The notes: generated from the letters alone by a model not told the origin. A stretch of 64,000 bases of DNA from Epiperipatus broadwayi (GCA_028023455.1 JAQFVV010006341.1:184001-248000); one strand, 5' to 3'; counted from the stretch's first letter, positions 1 to 13,189 are shown. Made by a program: numbers and translations.

Positions 1-656
1 AACCACATGATAAAGTCTTTGGAAAAGATCTGTTGTTCAAGGTTCTTAGTGCTCAGTATGAAGATTGAATGTGTGTATGAGTGTAAAAGCTAATTCATAA
101 GTAAAAATTTGATTTTCAGTGATCATTATTTAGTTATATTACTGCTGTAATTTTTTTTTTTTTTAAGTTTCTATTACTTTAGAAGTCGTTTAATTTTTTC
201 TAACATTATATATATTTTATTTTTTCTGGTTTTTAGTTATAATAGTTTTCTACTAACAAATCTTTACACCAACCTGTTGAATCATTTAGAATTTTACTAA
301 TTTGTTTTCATTTTTTTCTTCAGTTTCTAATATTTTAATTTTTTTTTTCTTTTTTTTTTTTTTACATTTATTTTATTTTGTTATTATTTGCATTCTTTTC
401 AAAAGCAAGCAATTCTTCTGTTGCTTTGCTTTTGTAGTCACTTGCTGTCTGGCTTTTTATGTGGGTTTGAATGTTTTTAGATGACACTTGATTAACATAC
501 TCCTGTGTTCAGAGAATTATCCATTCCTTCTTCCCATCTTCCTGATGCATGACTAACACTTTTTGCTCTTGCCTTGTGCTATTTTATTTTTATTTTTTTT
601 ATTTTTGTTTTTGTTTTATTTGATTCATTTGTTTCTGTCACTCTGGCAATATGCAG
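1..656. other. Intronic KIF21 sequence, no exon recognised
   Basis: This is T-rich intron with long homopolymer T runs (around 150-165 and 340-365). The short open frames inside are low-complexity. No further KIF21 exon was recognised upstream of 657. Confidence 0.5.
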
Positions 657-723
657 TAAGACTTACGATATTGCGGCTTCTGGTAATGGATTTAATGAGA
701 TTACAGGAAAAGCTAAAAACAAG
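657..723 (+). CDS. KIF21-like kinesin, internal exon 1 of window (linker before the ARRKT block)
   Basis: This 67-nt candidate exon follows a long T-rich tract ending in CAG at 654-656 and is followed by the donor GTAATC. It completes a codon begun upstream (phase 2) and then encodes 22 residues, including TYDIAASGNGFNEITGKAKN, ending on a codon boundary. The next exon begins on a codon boundary with ARRKTATP, so the junction reads KNK-ARRK, close to the basic run before ARRRT in vertebrate KIF21 proteins as I remember them. The length is not a multiple of three, so skipping it would break the frame; it is probably constitutive. The exon is short and poorly conserved, so this is the least certain member of the gene model. 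Exons further 5' are outside the window or were not recognised. Confidence 0.55.
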
Positions 724-3044
724 GTAATCTTTAGATTTAATTTTTATAGACAAAATATATTATGTTTTAAGTATTATTATTTGATCTCAGATTGTTTGTT
801 AAGTTATTAAGCACACAATTGACTCTAAGATTTTATATGTAAAAGGTTTATATATTAGATAATGTTTCAAGTGTACTGCATTGTTCCAGAATATTGAAAG
901 AAAAAGAAATACCAGAGAGATGATATAACATTGTATATGATATTGGGTTTTCTATGTTTGCCATAGTCAGTATGAAATAATAATCAATAATTGCTGTATT
1001 TGCAGTTAAGATTTCACATTTCAGGATTTATTTATAAATCAAGTAAAAAAACAGTGTTGGAAAAGTTTGCCTGATTGAAGAACAAACTAGATTAATATTT
1101 ATATTTAGCTTGGAAAATATTAATTGTAATATTATTTTTTTTATCTATAGTTTTCAGCAAAGAAAGAAAAAAGAAATTTATTAGTTAGTTATACTCTTTG
1201 GAAGGAAAAAACATATTTATGTATATATCAATCATATTAAGAGTTTGTTCCAAACAAACTGCAATTTTAAGTTGTATGAAACATTGGCAATAATTATTAT
1301 AAAAATACCTTTGGATTTTTAAAATAATACTTTGGAAAATACTACATAATGTTTCTGTGGATAAAAAAAAGGATTTCAAAATTCTGTTCTTCAGATTTAT
1401 TCATAATAATATAAATGGAACTTTAATTTACCATGTCCATGTCTGAAAAAAAAGCAAATGAACTAAGGTGTTCTTCATGCTGGATCATCACTCGGCTCTC
1501 AATTGCCTTGCTCTGTATTTATCAATGTCAAATTTTTATAATATACTATAAAAGTGCCAAACTTTTTGCGCATCCCCAGATTAATACCTTAATAATTTTT
1601 AATAACCATTTTTTGAGCTAGAAATTACATCATTTAAAGCACAGATATATACTTTAGAAATTATCATTTAAAGTACAGATATACTTCTAAACTTTAATTG
1701 AAAATGAATATATCTAGTATCATCAAAACAACCTCTTAGAATTATGCCAATTTTATTTCACTTTTTTCTATGAGTAATAATATACTTATCATTTTACATA
1801 TTATCATGAATATAGACATGTGTAATAAGTACATTATCACACATGGAAAAAAGTCAAATAGAGTTGATAATGTTAGCGAGCGGAAATCATTATGAGTAAA
1901 CTTTAAACGGGAAGTTGTTTTGACATAATGGTTGTTAAATATCTGATAATTGAAGCAGTGATAAAATGAAAAATTGGTTAACTAAACATGCCTTTAATAA
2001 GGGTAACATACATTTGTTTATGGTCTATTGAAATTAGATTAAGGAAAGGCTTATTCGATGTTTTATTTTGGAGTATAGTTTTGTATGGAGTAGAGGAGTG
2101 ATTGAATAGAAAAAGAGAGAACATTATAAATTGGAAGCTGTAAAAATAAGAATGAAAGGGAGAAGTTGGAAAAAAAGAATAACAGCTTAGAAATATTGGG
2201 AGAAAAAAAGGTTTTATTGAAAAAATTATGAAATGAAAGAAAAATTGACTTGAGCATGTATTTTAAGATATATATAGTATTTATGAAAAATAAATTGGAA
2301 GGATTGAAATAATGGTAAAAGAAAGAAGTTTGATTGGTGATTTTTTTTTTTTAAGAAGTAGGAAGTTTTGGAAATCAGATTTGGTCTAAGGGAGCTGCTG
2401 TTTGTAGCAGATAACAATATTTCTCTGTGTGTTATCATTTCATCTATAGAAATAACTCCACAGTTTGGATTTTATTTAGGTAGAGAATTATCTTAACATT
2501 TGATATGATTTTTTTTTTTTCAATATGAATTCTTCTAACAAGTTGATTGTACTGAAATTACATGTGCTTTATAGTAGGATTTAAATACTTTTACTATGGA
2601 GAGACAGCTGATTTAACAGTGTACTAAAGCTGTCTTTTTAAGTAATTCTGTTTGTAGGAACTGTTTTTTTATATATTTTTTAATTATATCTTTTAAATTA
2701 GCTGTAATTTTTTATGTCATGATTAGTATTAATAATTAAACATTCTGTGTAATGGATGTAATTAGTTGTATATTTTGCAAATTGTAAATTTGCTAATCTT
2801 TTCTAAGTACGCGACTTCAGCTTGTATCCAATTTGCTTTTGATTTTGTAATTTCTTTCCAGAGCAAACATTATAAACATTCAGTGAAGATTAAATTGCTT
2901 AAAGCCTTTTTTTTTTTAGTCTTGCAAATAAGTATTAATTACTACAAATTAATGCTCATCTATATTTATTTACATTGTCACACATATATCCCTTGGTTTA
3001 AAATTATTCTTGTTTATAAATTATTACAATTCTCTTTGTTTTCA
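724..3044. other. Intron, AT-rich, nothing recognised
   Basis: This is the first part of the 5.8-kb intron between the exons at 657 and 6517. Open frames here are under 100 codons, low in complexity and unlike any family I know. Confidence 0.5.
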
Positions 3045-3190
3045 TGGCTAATATGAACAGGACTATTCTATAGGCCATAAGTTTCTCTGGTAAAAGCACA
3101 GGAATATTGGGCCATGTAAACGGTATATTTCTGTGCTTTTGCAGAGAAAGAACGCCACCAAGCGGCTGACCTGGCCTACCGATGAGTACC
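3045..3190 (-). mobile_element. GGT-type DNA transposon, one end only (copy E)
   Basis: Read from 3190 leftward the element begins GGTACTCATCGG, has GCCGCTTGGTGGCGTTC about 25-45 bases in, then CAAAAGCACAGAAATATACC and a GGCC. This is the same order of motifs as copies at 8557, 20008 and 50332. Bases 3045-3080 and 3108-3170 also align directly with 9227-9325 of copy A. A 25-bp hairpin (arms 3082-3107 and 3125-3149) sits in the part missing from copy A. No left terminal repeat or target duplication was found, so it is probably truncated. Confidence 0.55.
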
Positions 3191-4199
3191 ATTTTCTGTA
3201 ATATTCTATTATTCTTAATTTTTTTTTATCTGTGAGAATCTTACTTAGCACTGATTTCTTATAAAATTAAGAAGCTGCACAGCAATGATAAGAATTTAAG
3301 GAAAGTTGGTTTTTTATATTTATTTTATCGTCATACATTTACTACCGTTTTTTTTTCTTCTACATTTTTTCTTATTAACTAATTAATTTACTTTTGCAGT
3401 AAACAATGAGTAAATAATCTAATCTCCATACAAGAAAAATTTTGAAGTAGTAGTTTAAAATATAACAAATGAAACAATATATATTTTTTAAAAAATTAAA
3501 AATATAAAATATTTAGTATAATACAACCAAACCGATGATGTAAATATTTTTTAAAAGCCAATCAACTAGTATTAGTTAAATTCAAAGAACAATTTTGCCT
3601 GAACTTGTTAATAATTTGAGATCATTATACTAATCAACTGGAAATTGAGTATAGCCATTTTGATATTTAGTGGATAATCTTATATTTACAATAGAAAATC
3701 TAGGATCTAAAGATCTCCTACAATAAATATCAAGAATTGCTCTATACTTATATAAATGAACATCTATTATATTATGAGTTCCATAAATATCTCTAACAGA
3801 TGTGACATGTATCTGCCAAAAATCATATAATTCCCTAAAACAGATAAAGTAAATACTTCAAAGGTAGAACAGTTTCCTCAATCCAAAATATTATAACACA
3901 ATAAGCTTTAATAACAAGAAATATAAATAGTGATTGAAGCTGATCAAGGTAAAAACTTTATAAATAGGAGAACATATAATTAGTTTATATAAACAAGAAT
4001 AAAGTTAATATGATTTGATAAGAATAATCTAGAATCAATAAATACACCTAGAGAACAATGAATATTAACAAATAGTAACAGTTTAAGTGCTACTGTAGTG
4101 CAAAAAATAATTATTACAAATAGTAATATCAAGAGAATATGAAATAATTTTTTAAGAAAATTGTATTGCTTTATTCAGATTAACTGATAAAAAATTAAA

Positions 4200-4960
4200 A
4201 TTAATCATTTGTTAATTAAAAGTAAATAATCATTCATTATTTTTTCAAGATAAATATATAAAATTGCTGCATAAAACAAAGTAATATTGTCTGTGAAACC
4301 ATAAATCTTAGACTTCAGTTGTAGTGGAAAAATATCTACATAAATTAAAACAATATAGGACCAAGGACTGAAGTTGGTGACACCCCATGATTTACTGTTG
4401 TAAAAGAACTATTAACACCAGAAATATTTGATGCCTGATACTTTAAATAATTTGCATATAAAGAGGCAAAAAGATTTAAAAAATCATATGAATTTAGATG
4501 TTTAAATAAAGTTGTATGAGGTACAGAATCAAACACTTTATAGAAATAAATATGTGGCAATAGATTTGAGATGATTATCGAAGGATAATGTCAAATTGTG
4601 TCCTTGATTATAGAAAGCATCCAATCTATTTCTACCAGAAAACGAAACTGTGCTGATGCTTGGTAATATTTTTTTAAGCAAAAATGAGATTATTTTCTTT
4701 TTAAAAATCGGTCTGTAATTATCATAAAGTAGAGAATTACGATTTTTAAAAATAAGCATAATAATATAAATGTTCAAATATATAGGAAGTCATTCAGATC
4801 TTAATAAGAATGTATATAAATAAACAAGAATAAGTATAAAAGCATTTATTTTTTATTAAGAGATTTTGGTAATCCAGCTGAACAAATAGTATTTAAATAA
4901 TCAATTATATTTGACAAAGATATGTTTATTAAAGAATTAATTAATTTTCAAGAAATATTA
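4200..4960 (-). pseudogene. Decayed LINE reverse transcriptase fragment
   Basis: On the minus strand two adjacent frames carry RT landmarks in order. NYRPIFKKKIISFLLKKILP (RT motif NYRPIS..SK) lies near 4700, VFDSVPHTTLFKHL near 4520, and the GVSPTSVLGPILF block (normally GVPQGSVLGP) near 4360. Further on there is GFTDN at about 4286-4300, where the FADD catalytic box should be. Both catalytic aspartates of that box are altered and frames change, so this is dead. The pattern fits a Jockey/CR1-like LINE. It lies antisense in a KIF21 intron. Confidence 0.7.
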
Positions 4961-6516
4961 TTATCATTAGGAAAATTTTGATAATGTTAAAATTTTAATT
5001 TCAATACTTTTTTTTTTTTAGTTTACTAAATTTTCAGCAGAATAATTTTAAGTAATTTCTTTGATTAATCTTTTATATTAAATTATCAATTATTCATATT
5101 GACTTTCTTCAATTATTGATTGTCAATTTAAAACAAACCATTGATTTTGTAATTAAAGATTTACTAATATCCTGATGAAATTTTTAAAAATGTAAAATCA
5201 ACATCATTCAAAATGGAAATCCTATCTTAATTTTGATTAGATAATGTTTTACTTTATAATTAATTAAAATATGAAAGAATATTTACCTCTTGTCTACAGT
5301 TAATAACTTTAATATACTGTAGTTGTAAAATGTTAAAACCAATCAATTTCTCGCTTTAGTCTTTATCAGTGAAAATTAGGATTCAAAACTGCAATTAATG
5401 CATTTAAGAATGTGGTAACCATCTTTTAGTCTACAATATTCAAACTAATAAACTGAGATTTAAAAAATCTTTTAAGATTTCAAACCCAGTATATCTTACT
5501 TGAATATCAATATAGATCTGACACTGAATCAGATTTTATATATACATATTTTGATCTCAGTTCTATAACAACTGAATAAAAAAGTAAAAGGTGAGTGCTA
5601 TAAATGTAAGTTAATTAGTTCCAGCTATGGGTCTTAGTCTTCATTGATATCTGCAAAAACCAAAAACTTGTTGATAGAGATGAGGATTTTATAGCAGTAT
5701 ATTATATGTTTTTCATTGATTACTCAAGCTTACAATAGAAGGTTGAAGAGTAGGATGAAAGATTATTGCTCCTGGAAGCATATAGGAGGTCATGTTATGT
5801 TGGTAGTTACGTTTATAATCATAAACAATGACAAGTCAAAATACTTAATAAAGCAGAGACATCTTGGCTTGGGTAAGTAACATCACACCTCAAATGTTAG
5901 GAATCATGAGTACATGCCTGAATGTTTGTATTACCTAGTTACAAGTGGCATATCTTTTGTAGGAAAGCCAGTAAATAATATAGATTTATATCTATGAACA
6001 TTATCAATTGCCACTACTCTGTATTTATATTCATGTAATTAAACGGCCATTTGGAGCTGCACTCAAATTCACAGCTCGGAGATAATGGAATAATTCTTCA
6101 GATATTGGGAGTTAACTATAAATAATCAATAGTAATGGTTAGTTGTGGTATTTGCATGAGACACTACAATAATGATTTATTTTGGCGCTGGATTTGAAAT
6201 GGAATTAAAACATCTGTACTTGTTTAATATTTATTAATGGTGAAATGGAGCCAAAGATTTCTGCATACAGACAGACATTCATAAATGTTTTTTTGTTGTT
6301 TACATATCAGTTATTCAGACTTTGATTAAGTAGATATCTTAAAATGTTATATTTAAAATTTTTTCTTACTAAATTTTAAGGCTTTGTATCCTTTACATTA
6401 GTTGTGTTTACATTGATTAGACTTTAATCTTATTTTAAAACTGTTGGTGATATATTTCAAGGAATTATTTTCATGTGAAGCATATTCTATTTCGAATTAT
6501 CTTTTACCAATTTTAG
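4961..6516. other. Intron, AT-rich, nothing recognised
   Basis: No coding similarity, tandem repeat or clear inverted repeat was recognised between the LINE fragment and the exon at 6517. Part of it may be further decayed LINE. Confidence 0.4.
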
Positions 6517-6704
6517 GCCCGCAGAAAAACAGCAACTCCTGCAGAACTTCTTTATGCAGGTTGTAATCCTGAAGAAGCACCAGTATTATTACCAATTGCT
6601 AGCATTGATGAAGAGTCTCAGGAAGACCACCAAATCAAAGATGGAAACCAAGCTTTATTACTTTCTACACGGAATCTGTTACGTTCCAACACTCACATCC
6701 CTCG
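6517..6704 (+). CDS. KIF21-like kinesin, exon with conserved ARRKTATPAELLYA block
   Basis: The exon starts after TTTTAG at 6511-6516 and ends before GTAAGT at 6705. It encodes 62 complete codons plus the first two bases of an Arg codon. The opening ARRKTATPAELLYAGC matches the signature ARRRT-T-MELLYA of the KIF21A/KIF21B stalk-to-WD40 linker. The rest is acidic and polar (PEEAPVLLPIASIDEESQED) with a basic Ser/Thr end (STRNLLRSNTHIPR). No globular domain is visible, consistent with a disordered linker between the coiled coil and the propeller. KIF21 kinesins are plus-end-directed motors that suppress microtubule growth in the cytoplasm and axons; that role is known from the family and is not shown here. 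Confidence 0.9.
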
Positions 6705-7962
6705 GTAAGTAGTATTAAAGTAACAATTAAAAAAAAAAAATTCATGAATTTGTTGTAGTCTGATATATATTTAAAATGTAAATTTTTAAATAATAAATCA
6801 TCAAATCCACTGCTTAAACAATACAAGACTAGGATGACTCTTCACTTGAATGTCATCTAGTGTAAACTTGTATAATCTACTGACTATCAGAATGCATATA
6901 AAATCACTTTTCTTAAAATTTAAACCACTATTCTCAGACTGATTTCTGGATTTTACTTTTAACAATAAGATCTTGGGCTCAAAGTTTGAAAAAATGCAGG
7001 CATGCATCCAATAACCCCCTTTAATTCCATTATACCTGTCAAGTCAAAAACTTGAAATTCAATTTTGCTTAAGATTTTGAATTTAAATTAACTTTCCTGA
7101 ATAGTTATATATATTTGAATTCAATACAGTGACTATATATTTTAGTATCCTTGACTTGGGTTCAAAATCTTAAACTCAGGAATAGATGATAAAAAGTTAA
7201 TACAATTTAACTAAGATAAACTATTCGGTAGAAAAAGGAAAAAAGACAGATATTTTGATTAAAATAATTGAAATGATGAGATCAATTTTTGTAAGAGAAG
7301 AAAAGTTTGTTTTATTGATCACAGAAGAAGGAAGAATAATAGAAGTATAGAGTGTAAGACAGAAATTTATATATGAGTCAAAAAATATTTATAAAATTTA
7401 AATAGTTTTTTCCCCAGAACTTCAAGATAGAAACAAGGAGGATACAAAATAGGAATATTGCCTGCCTTCTGTTTTATTTGAGTGACTTGTAAAGAGGAAA
7501 TTGCATTGAGGAAGGGAAGTTTATTGCAGTTATCTTGTTGATGTGGCATTACTTGCAAATATTAAAAATAAATTGAACAAAAGATTAAGAAAAAATCAAT
7601 GATATTCGTAGAAAGTTGAAATCTACTGCAATGAAAACCAGTGGGAATGGGAACTGGGGAATTTAAAATGGTTTAAGGTATCAGGATGTTTTTTTTTAAA
7701 TTTTAAGTAGTTTTCAACTTAAAAATCATATTTAAGGTAAAAAAAAAAAAAAAGAAGTTTACTGAGCAATGTTGGTTGAAGCATTAGAGTATTAAATTGA
7801 ATATCAGTAATAGTTTGTCATTGGTTGCTACAAGTTATTTTGAAATTATGAACTCCCTATTAATTCATTAAATATTGTTGATATAATTATAGAAAGAACT
7901 CTTCACTTCATTGATAGTAGATATAACTACTAGAAAATTGTTTTTTTTTTTTGTATTTCTAG
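6705..7962. other. Intron between linker exons, nothing recognised
   Basis: AT-rich sequence with short open frames that show no family signature. A 14-base A run lies near 7740 and a T run near 7941-7952, directly ahead of the acceptor. Confidence 0.45.
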
Positions 7963-8205
7963 ACCAGCAAGTTCTAATTCCAATCTTCTATCTCGCAAAA
8001 AGCCAGAACCGTCACCTGTATTGAGTCGCAAAAATAATTTTACAGTTAGCTGTGATGTCAAAACAATAGCACCTTTAAATTTAATTGATATAACTCCTGA
8101 TGTTACTCCTCCAGGTTCTCCTCCAGTTCGACGCAAAGAACGAGAAGACAATGTATTTTCTCGCTTAACTGTTAATAGTCATTCTGATACAAGTATTAAC
8201 ATCAG
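7963..8205 (+). CDS. KIF21-like kinesin, Ser/Pro-rich linker exon
   Basis: The exon is bounded by TTTCTAG at 7956-7962 and GTAAGA at 8206. It completes the Arg codon from the previous exon, adds 80 codons and leaves two bases of a Ser codon. Visible family blocks are KKPEPSPVLSRKN (vertebrate KIF21A has an EPSPV-RRK block) and PPGSPPVRRKEREDNVFSRL followed by TVNSHSDTSI, which corresponds to SPPSSPP...NVFNRLTV. The many Ser/Pro and basic residues make it a likely phosphorylated, disordered linker just ahead of the WD40 domain. The + frame used here is supported by splice phase on both sides. An opposite-strand open frame across the same bases is a shadow. Confidence 0.9.
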
Positions 8206-8548
8206 GTAAGACTTGCTTTAAAATATATATTAGATACATTAGTATACATAAATCTAAATAAGATTAGCAAAGTCTACAATTTCATCAGAATTGGAGTTTT
8301 TATTTCTACATTTCAAGTTTTTACATGCAGGTTATCCTCAGAGATATTAAACATCTATTTTTTAAATTTAAAAAAAAAAGTTTAAACACAGATGTATGTT
8401 CAATATTTCTGAAGATGATTTGCATGTAAGGGGTCAAAACATAGAAATAAAAACTATATAAAATATCAATGAAACTATATAAAATATCAATATTTTTAAT
8501 GGCAAATGCAGAAAGATGTAAATATAGAAATAATAATACAGTTTATAT

Positions 8549-9358
8549 TTGAATTTGGTAGTTGTGTACTTGGAGCAATATGGCCGCTTGATGGCATTGT
8601 TCCTTGCACAAATAATTTACTGGGCCAATAATTTTTTGCTTTCTGTTCTCCGACAATTTTTCAAAGTATTTTTAAAAAATTTACGATCCAACATTATTTT
8701 CTAAATTACATTTTTAAATTGTATTATACATTTCAGCGCGTAGCGCTGGTATGTGGGGTGGGGGTCCGATGGTTTTGCCGATCTGAAGGATTGGCCAATA
8801 CATGCACTAGTCTGAGCAAACCAAGCTGTCAGCTCATAGCGCTGGAATGTAAGGGGGGGGGGATCCGATGGTTTTGCCAAACCAAAGGATCAGCCAAGCA
8901 AATCAAGATTGTGATTTCCAAAACAACCTACAACGACAGACATTTTATTACTCTTGTAGCTGTTCTCCCGCTAACATGCCTTTTCACATGACTTGCAATT
9001 GTTTTCACCTTCCAAAATGTGTAGGAAAACGTGGTGACGAGCTTATAATTATTAGTTTATAATACTACATCAGGTAAGGTGTAAGATTGTTACTTCGAAT
9101 GCACATAAACACTTATGGCCAATTGAATTCCATACACCCTCACATCCTACAGTAGCGATCTGTGAAGTGTGCGCTATTTTCATAGTGACATGAAGCATGG
9201 TGTGCAATGCCATCTAGGCCCTGCTAATGTCTAATCTGAACAGAACTGTTCTGTAGCTTGTAAGTTGGGCCGCGTAAATGGCATATTTCTGTGCTTTTGC
9301 AGAGAAACTACACCATCAAGCAGACACATTACCCCAAATACACAACTACCTTGAATTT
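8549..9358 (+). mobile_element. GGT-type DNA transposon copy A (794 bp) with 8-bp target duplication
   Basis: The element runs from 8557 to 9350 between perfect direct repeats TTGAATTT (8549-8556 and 9351-9358). Its inverted ends begin GGTAGTTGTGTACTTGG and, from the right, GGTAGTTGTGTATTTGG. They stay alignable for about 45 bp, including GCTTGATGG. The right subterminal region has CAAAAGCACAGAAATATGCC followed by GCGGCCC, the motif shared with the other copies. No transposase is visible. Internally an imperfect 64-bp direct duplication (8735-8797 and 8831-8896) carries TAGCGCTGG, G runs and TCCGATGGTTTTGCC. Confidence 0.88.
8735..8896 (+). repeat. Imperfect tandem duplication inside copy A
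   Basis: Two units of about 64 bp (starting 8735 and 8831) share TAGCGCTGG, ATGT, a run of G and CCGATGGTTTTGCC, then a GGATnnGCCAA tail. The G runs differ in length, as expected from slippage. The open frame crossing them is unlikely to be coding. Confidence 0.75.
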
Positions 9359-10719
9359 TCAGCTAGCAATATGCATTTGGTCTATTTCATATATATATGG
9401 GCCATTTGGTGTAGTTAACATATTCATGAGTCATGTCCACATCCTGAGATCAGTAGCTTTATTCATTTAGTCATCCAATTATTGATAAGTAAATTTTATT
9501 ATTGTCTGTGGGATTTTTAAGAGATCTTGGCATTACAGGAGATTATTTAAAGTTGTTTTATCTTGTATACTGTAGCACTCTAACTTGAATTTAAACTTGG
9601 TGATGCTATCTATATAAAAATTTTGTTAGTTTATTTCTTTTATTTTAATTCTAAAATTATTTGAATTAATTTAAAAGTAATTAAAATAGTTTATCTTGTT
9701 ATTAAATGATAATTTTTGATAACATGGAATGTAAAATTGCCTTATATATTCAGTGATGTATCAAAATTTATTATTGTTATTTTATCTTGCAGCAAAATTG
9801 TAAGCTTAATATATATATATATATATTTATTTTTAGGACAATATAATAAAAGTAATGACATCTATTATGTTAGGAGTAAAATTATATAAATAATTTTCAT
9901 ATGATAGCGTAGTAAAAATATTGATAATATTGCTTGTTGATATTCTATTTACTATATACATTTCAAAATAATATTTAAACATAAACAAACAAGATATTAA
10001 ATTATTGTTAAAATATATGTATGCATGCATGCGCATTTATTTGTTGGCATGATGAGACTATTAAATTATACATATTTAAAAATATATATTTTAAAATATT
10101 TAATTTATTTAAAATGAGTATTTAAAATATTGTTTACAGTATAAAATAGATAAATAAGTAGGAATGTCTATTTTAAATAAGATATGATTTTAATGTATTT
10201 TATGTTTAATTTGTAAAATTATATATATTTCATAGTTTTAAAAAAATATATTTTAACATCATGGAAATCTGGTGTATTATAAAAACTTGAGTAAAAGATG
10301 GATAAATTTGACTCTTAATAGAACAAACCATGGAAACAAGTGAAAATAGAGTTTATAGCATGAAATGCCATAGAAACAACATCTAGGATAATGTTATAAG
10401 TATGACATCATTAGGAGAAAGCTATTTAAACTCCTGATCTTAGATTAGACTCATTTTTGGTCTCTTTAGCTAAACTGCATGAAAGTTTGTGCCATATATA
10501 TCAATAATTTTATTTAAAATTCAAAATGGTTATTATAGGCTAAATTGATAAAATATTTGCTCAAAAGACTTTGTCTTTTGAGAATCGAAATGTAATATCA
10601 GATAAAAATCATCTCATTGTAATAAATAGTTATAGGAGATTTAAGTGCTGCAAAATAATTTGTAAGGATATTTTGAAGAAATAAGTGGTGTTGCTATTAT
10701 ATGAATGTATTTTAAGTAC
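9359..10719. other. Intron, very AT-rich, nothing recognised
   Basis: Contains TA dinucleotide runs (around 9811-9825) and short low-complexity frames. No exon or element ends were recognised. Confidence 0.45.
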
Positions 10720-11345
10720 TTACTGCAGATCACTTTCAAGTGAAGGAAGATTTCAAGAATTGGAAGAATAGTCTAATATTAAATGGACATTATTGGTTTT
10801 TATGGAGTTAGAAGAAAAGGTGAAGAGATAATTGATTAAAAAAGTGGACTTGTATTACAAAGGAACAAACATTGGAAGTTGAAGTGGAATAGAATTCATT
10901 ATAAATAAAAAGTGGAAGAACAATATTGCGGAGATTGATGGTGTATCAGACAGAGTGGCAAGATTAGTTATTCACTTTAATAGCAGATGTCAAATGCAGA
11001 TAATTCAAATTGTTGCCAACACCAAACAACATTTTAAAATTGTCATGGGAGAACTTTAATGCTAGAATCGCTAAACAATTAAAAAATAGTGTTGTAAGTA
11101 AATTTGGTTATGGTGATAAAAATAAAAGAGGACATAGACTTGTAGGGATTGCAGAAATAGAACAACTTTATATTATAAATTGTTTTTTAAGAAAAATGTT
11201 AAACACAAATGGATATGGAAGCATCCAAATGATATCCATATACACAACAGAAAACGTCATGGGATTTTCATCAGAGATTTTGAATGATAAATTATTATTT
11301 TTTGTGGATGTTTATATAAAATGTATAAGTGGATCATAAAATTTT
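10720..11345 (+). pseudogene. Decayed LINE apurinic endonuclease-like fragment
   Basis: Read on the + strand with frame changes and stops, the segment follows the endonuclease of RTE/CR1-type LINEs, often mis-annotated as craniofacial development protein 2-like. SLSSEGRFQELEE lies near 10730, LYYKGTN near 10855, EFIINKKWKNNIAEIDGVSD near 10890 and VARLVIHFN near 10955. The later part, open at 11010-11339, contains NFNARIAKQ (from GDFNAKIG), KFGYGDKNKRGHRLV and EQLYIINCFLRK. KWIWKHPN follows in another frame near 11205. The Asp of the GDFNA box is lost (WENFNA). No RT domain follows. Confidence 0.72.
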
Positions 11346-11817
11346 TTGTTACACATAATAAATGTGTTTTTTTGATGAAACTGCAATTTGATGGGCATTC
11401 CTTGTGTGTAAAAAGAAAAGTTTATCACGTAATTTCTTTATTTTTATGAATTCTTTGTTTTGGGAATGCATGTGTTTGTTTAGTATAAAAATATATCATT
11501 ACCAAAAAGAAGGGATAAAGGTAAATAGTAAACAAAATAAAAACAATATATATATATGTTAATGATAATTTTAGTTTGTTTAAATCAAAGTATGTTTATA
11601 TATTTTCATCTATATTTGAAAAACATTCATGCTTGGGTGATATTAATGAAAGTTTGTATATTTAATAAATATCTATGTAATATTTTTATGAAATGTAAAT
11701 TAATAAACTTATGCTTATTTTGATAATAAAAATAATAAACAAATTAAATATACTAATTAAGTTTTGAAATAAAATATATTTCATTAAGAATTTGAGTGCA
11801 TATCGCTATCTGAAATA
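11346..11817. other. Intron, nothing recognised
   Basis: AT-rich tail after the endonuclease relic. It contains a short TA run near 11550 and no coding similarity. Confidence 0.4.
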
Positions 11818-11976
11818 AATATCAAATCACTTGAAATGTTAAGAAATTTTCAGCTGCGCCCTCTGTGAATGTATTAGAATCTGCATTTCGTACTTATTTG
11901 AACGATGTGAACTCTAATACATTTATTTACAGAGGGCATAGCTGAAATTTCTTCACGTTTGAGGTGATTTGATATT
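11818..11976. repeat. Foldback (MITE-like) element, 159 bp
   Basis: The two arms (11818-11880 and 11912-11976) are inverted copies containing AATATCAAATCAC at the tips, then AAGAAATTTTCAGCTGCGCC and CTCTGTGAATGTATTAGA. The spacer is about 30 bp. It has no coding capacity. It lies in the intron before the exon at 16720. Confidence 0.82.
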
Positions 11977-13189
11977 TTTATATATTTATTTAGCAATATT
12001 TGTGCTAATATATAACTTTTTTTTAATTATTTCTTGGTGTATTGTTTATAACACATGATAGATACATCCAGAAAATAATATAATAAATAAATAGTAATTA
12101 ATTCAAGTATTGGACTAGTAATATTTTATCTGCTTTTTAATTATATATATATATATTATTGCTGTTACTGTTCATATTAATAAATTTTCAGTTTTGTTAA
12201 TTAAACTGTTTTTGTGATCATTAATAATTAAATTGTTATACTCATTTATTATTGTTTATTCACATATTTATATACATTGCAGTCGGTAAAGAATTCTGTA
12301 AGTTCCTAAAAAGTTATATAATATTGCTAATTAATAAGATATTTGTGGTGTAAATAATTTTAATAATGTAAAAAAGTTATCTATTTAAAAACATATTTTA
12401 ATAATCTAAAGAATTTGATTGTTTATATTTCATTTCACATTAATATAGACTTTGAGAGTCTCTATTTTCTATTCATATTAACTAGCCTGAACATTAGATA
12501 AGCACTCTATACATTTCATTATTTAATTGTCATTACATTCGGCATCTTAATGTTTTAGGCAAATTTTTTAATACCATTACATTTGGTGATCCAAGCAGAG
12601 CCTGAATAAGATTTTTTACTATTACAATATACACTTAACATAATTCAAAAACTTATACCTCTTTTCTGTAGGAATCTAATATTGATGTCGGGCATTTATA
12701 CGGAAAAAGTAAACAAATATTTTTCATCCAAATATTTTTTCATTCGTGCTTAGCATGCTTTCAATATATTACACATCATATTCATAGCTTATTCATCTCT
12801 TTGGTGATCCAAGCATGAAGTATGCTTGATATTTAAATTTGTTGTTTCATTATTCATAAATATTTAAATGTCTTTATAACACCAATTTCTTCAATAGGGG
12901 GATGCTAAACTGTTTTGTTTAAAACAAGTTGATTCTTGGCTATTGTTCAAGCCTCTTTGCCCTTTCCTTTTCTATCTTCTCTTTTAGTACAAATAATTTC
13001 AGCTTTTGTCACTTCGAATTTATGTCCTTGCACTTATTTATGGTTCATAAATATAGAGGAATATTCAAAGCTTTTCATGGCTCTGTTATGCAAATATTTA
13101 TGCTGGGCCAGCCTTGTTGATGAATTGGCCCTCAATTCCCATAATATGCGGCTCTACAATTAATTTGATTGCATTTCATTTTATAGATG
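11977..13189. other. Intron, nothing recognised
   Basis: AT-rich. The phrase TTGGTGATCCAAGCA occurs twice (about 12581 and 12801), hinting at a decayed repeat. No exon was recognised. Confidence 0.4.

Noticed and set aside
302-484. Phe-rich 60-codon frame
   Set aside because: Produced by T homopolymers in intron sequence; no splice or family support.
3004-3251. Two overlapping minus-strand open frames
   Set aside because: They lie within transposon fragment E and follow its inverted-repeat sequence; no protein family signature.
7930-8151. Minus-strand open frame across 7930-8151
   Set aside because: It is the antisense shadow of the KIF21 exon at 7963-8205, whose + frame is supported by splice phase and family motifs.
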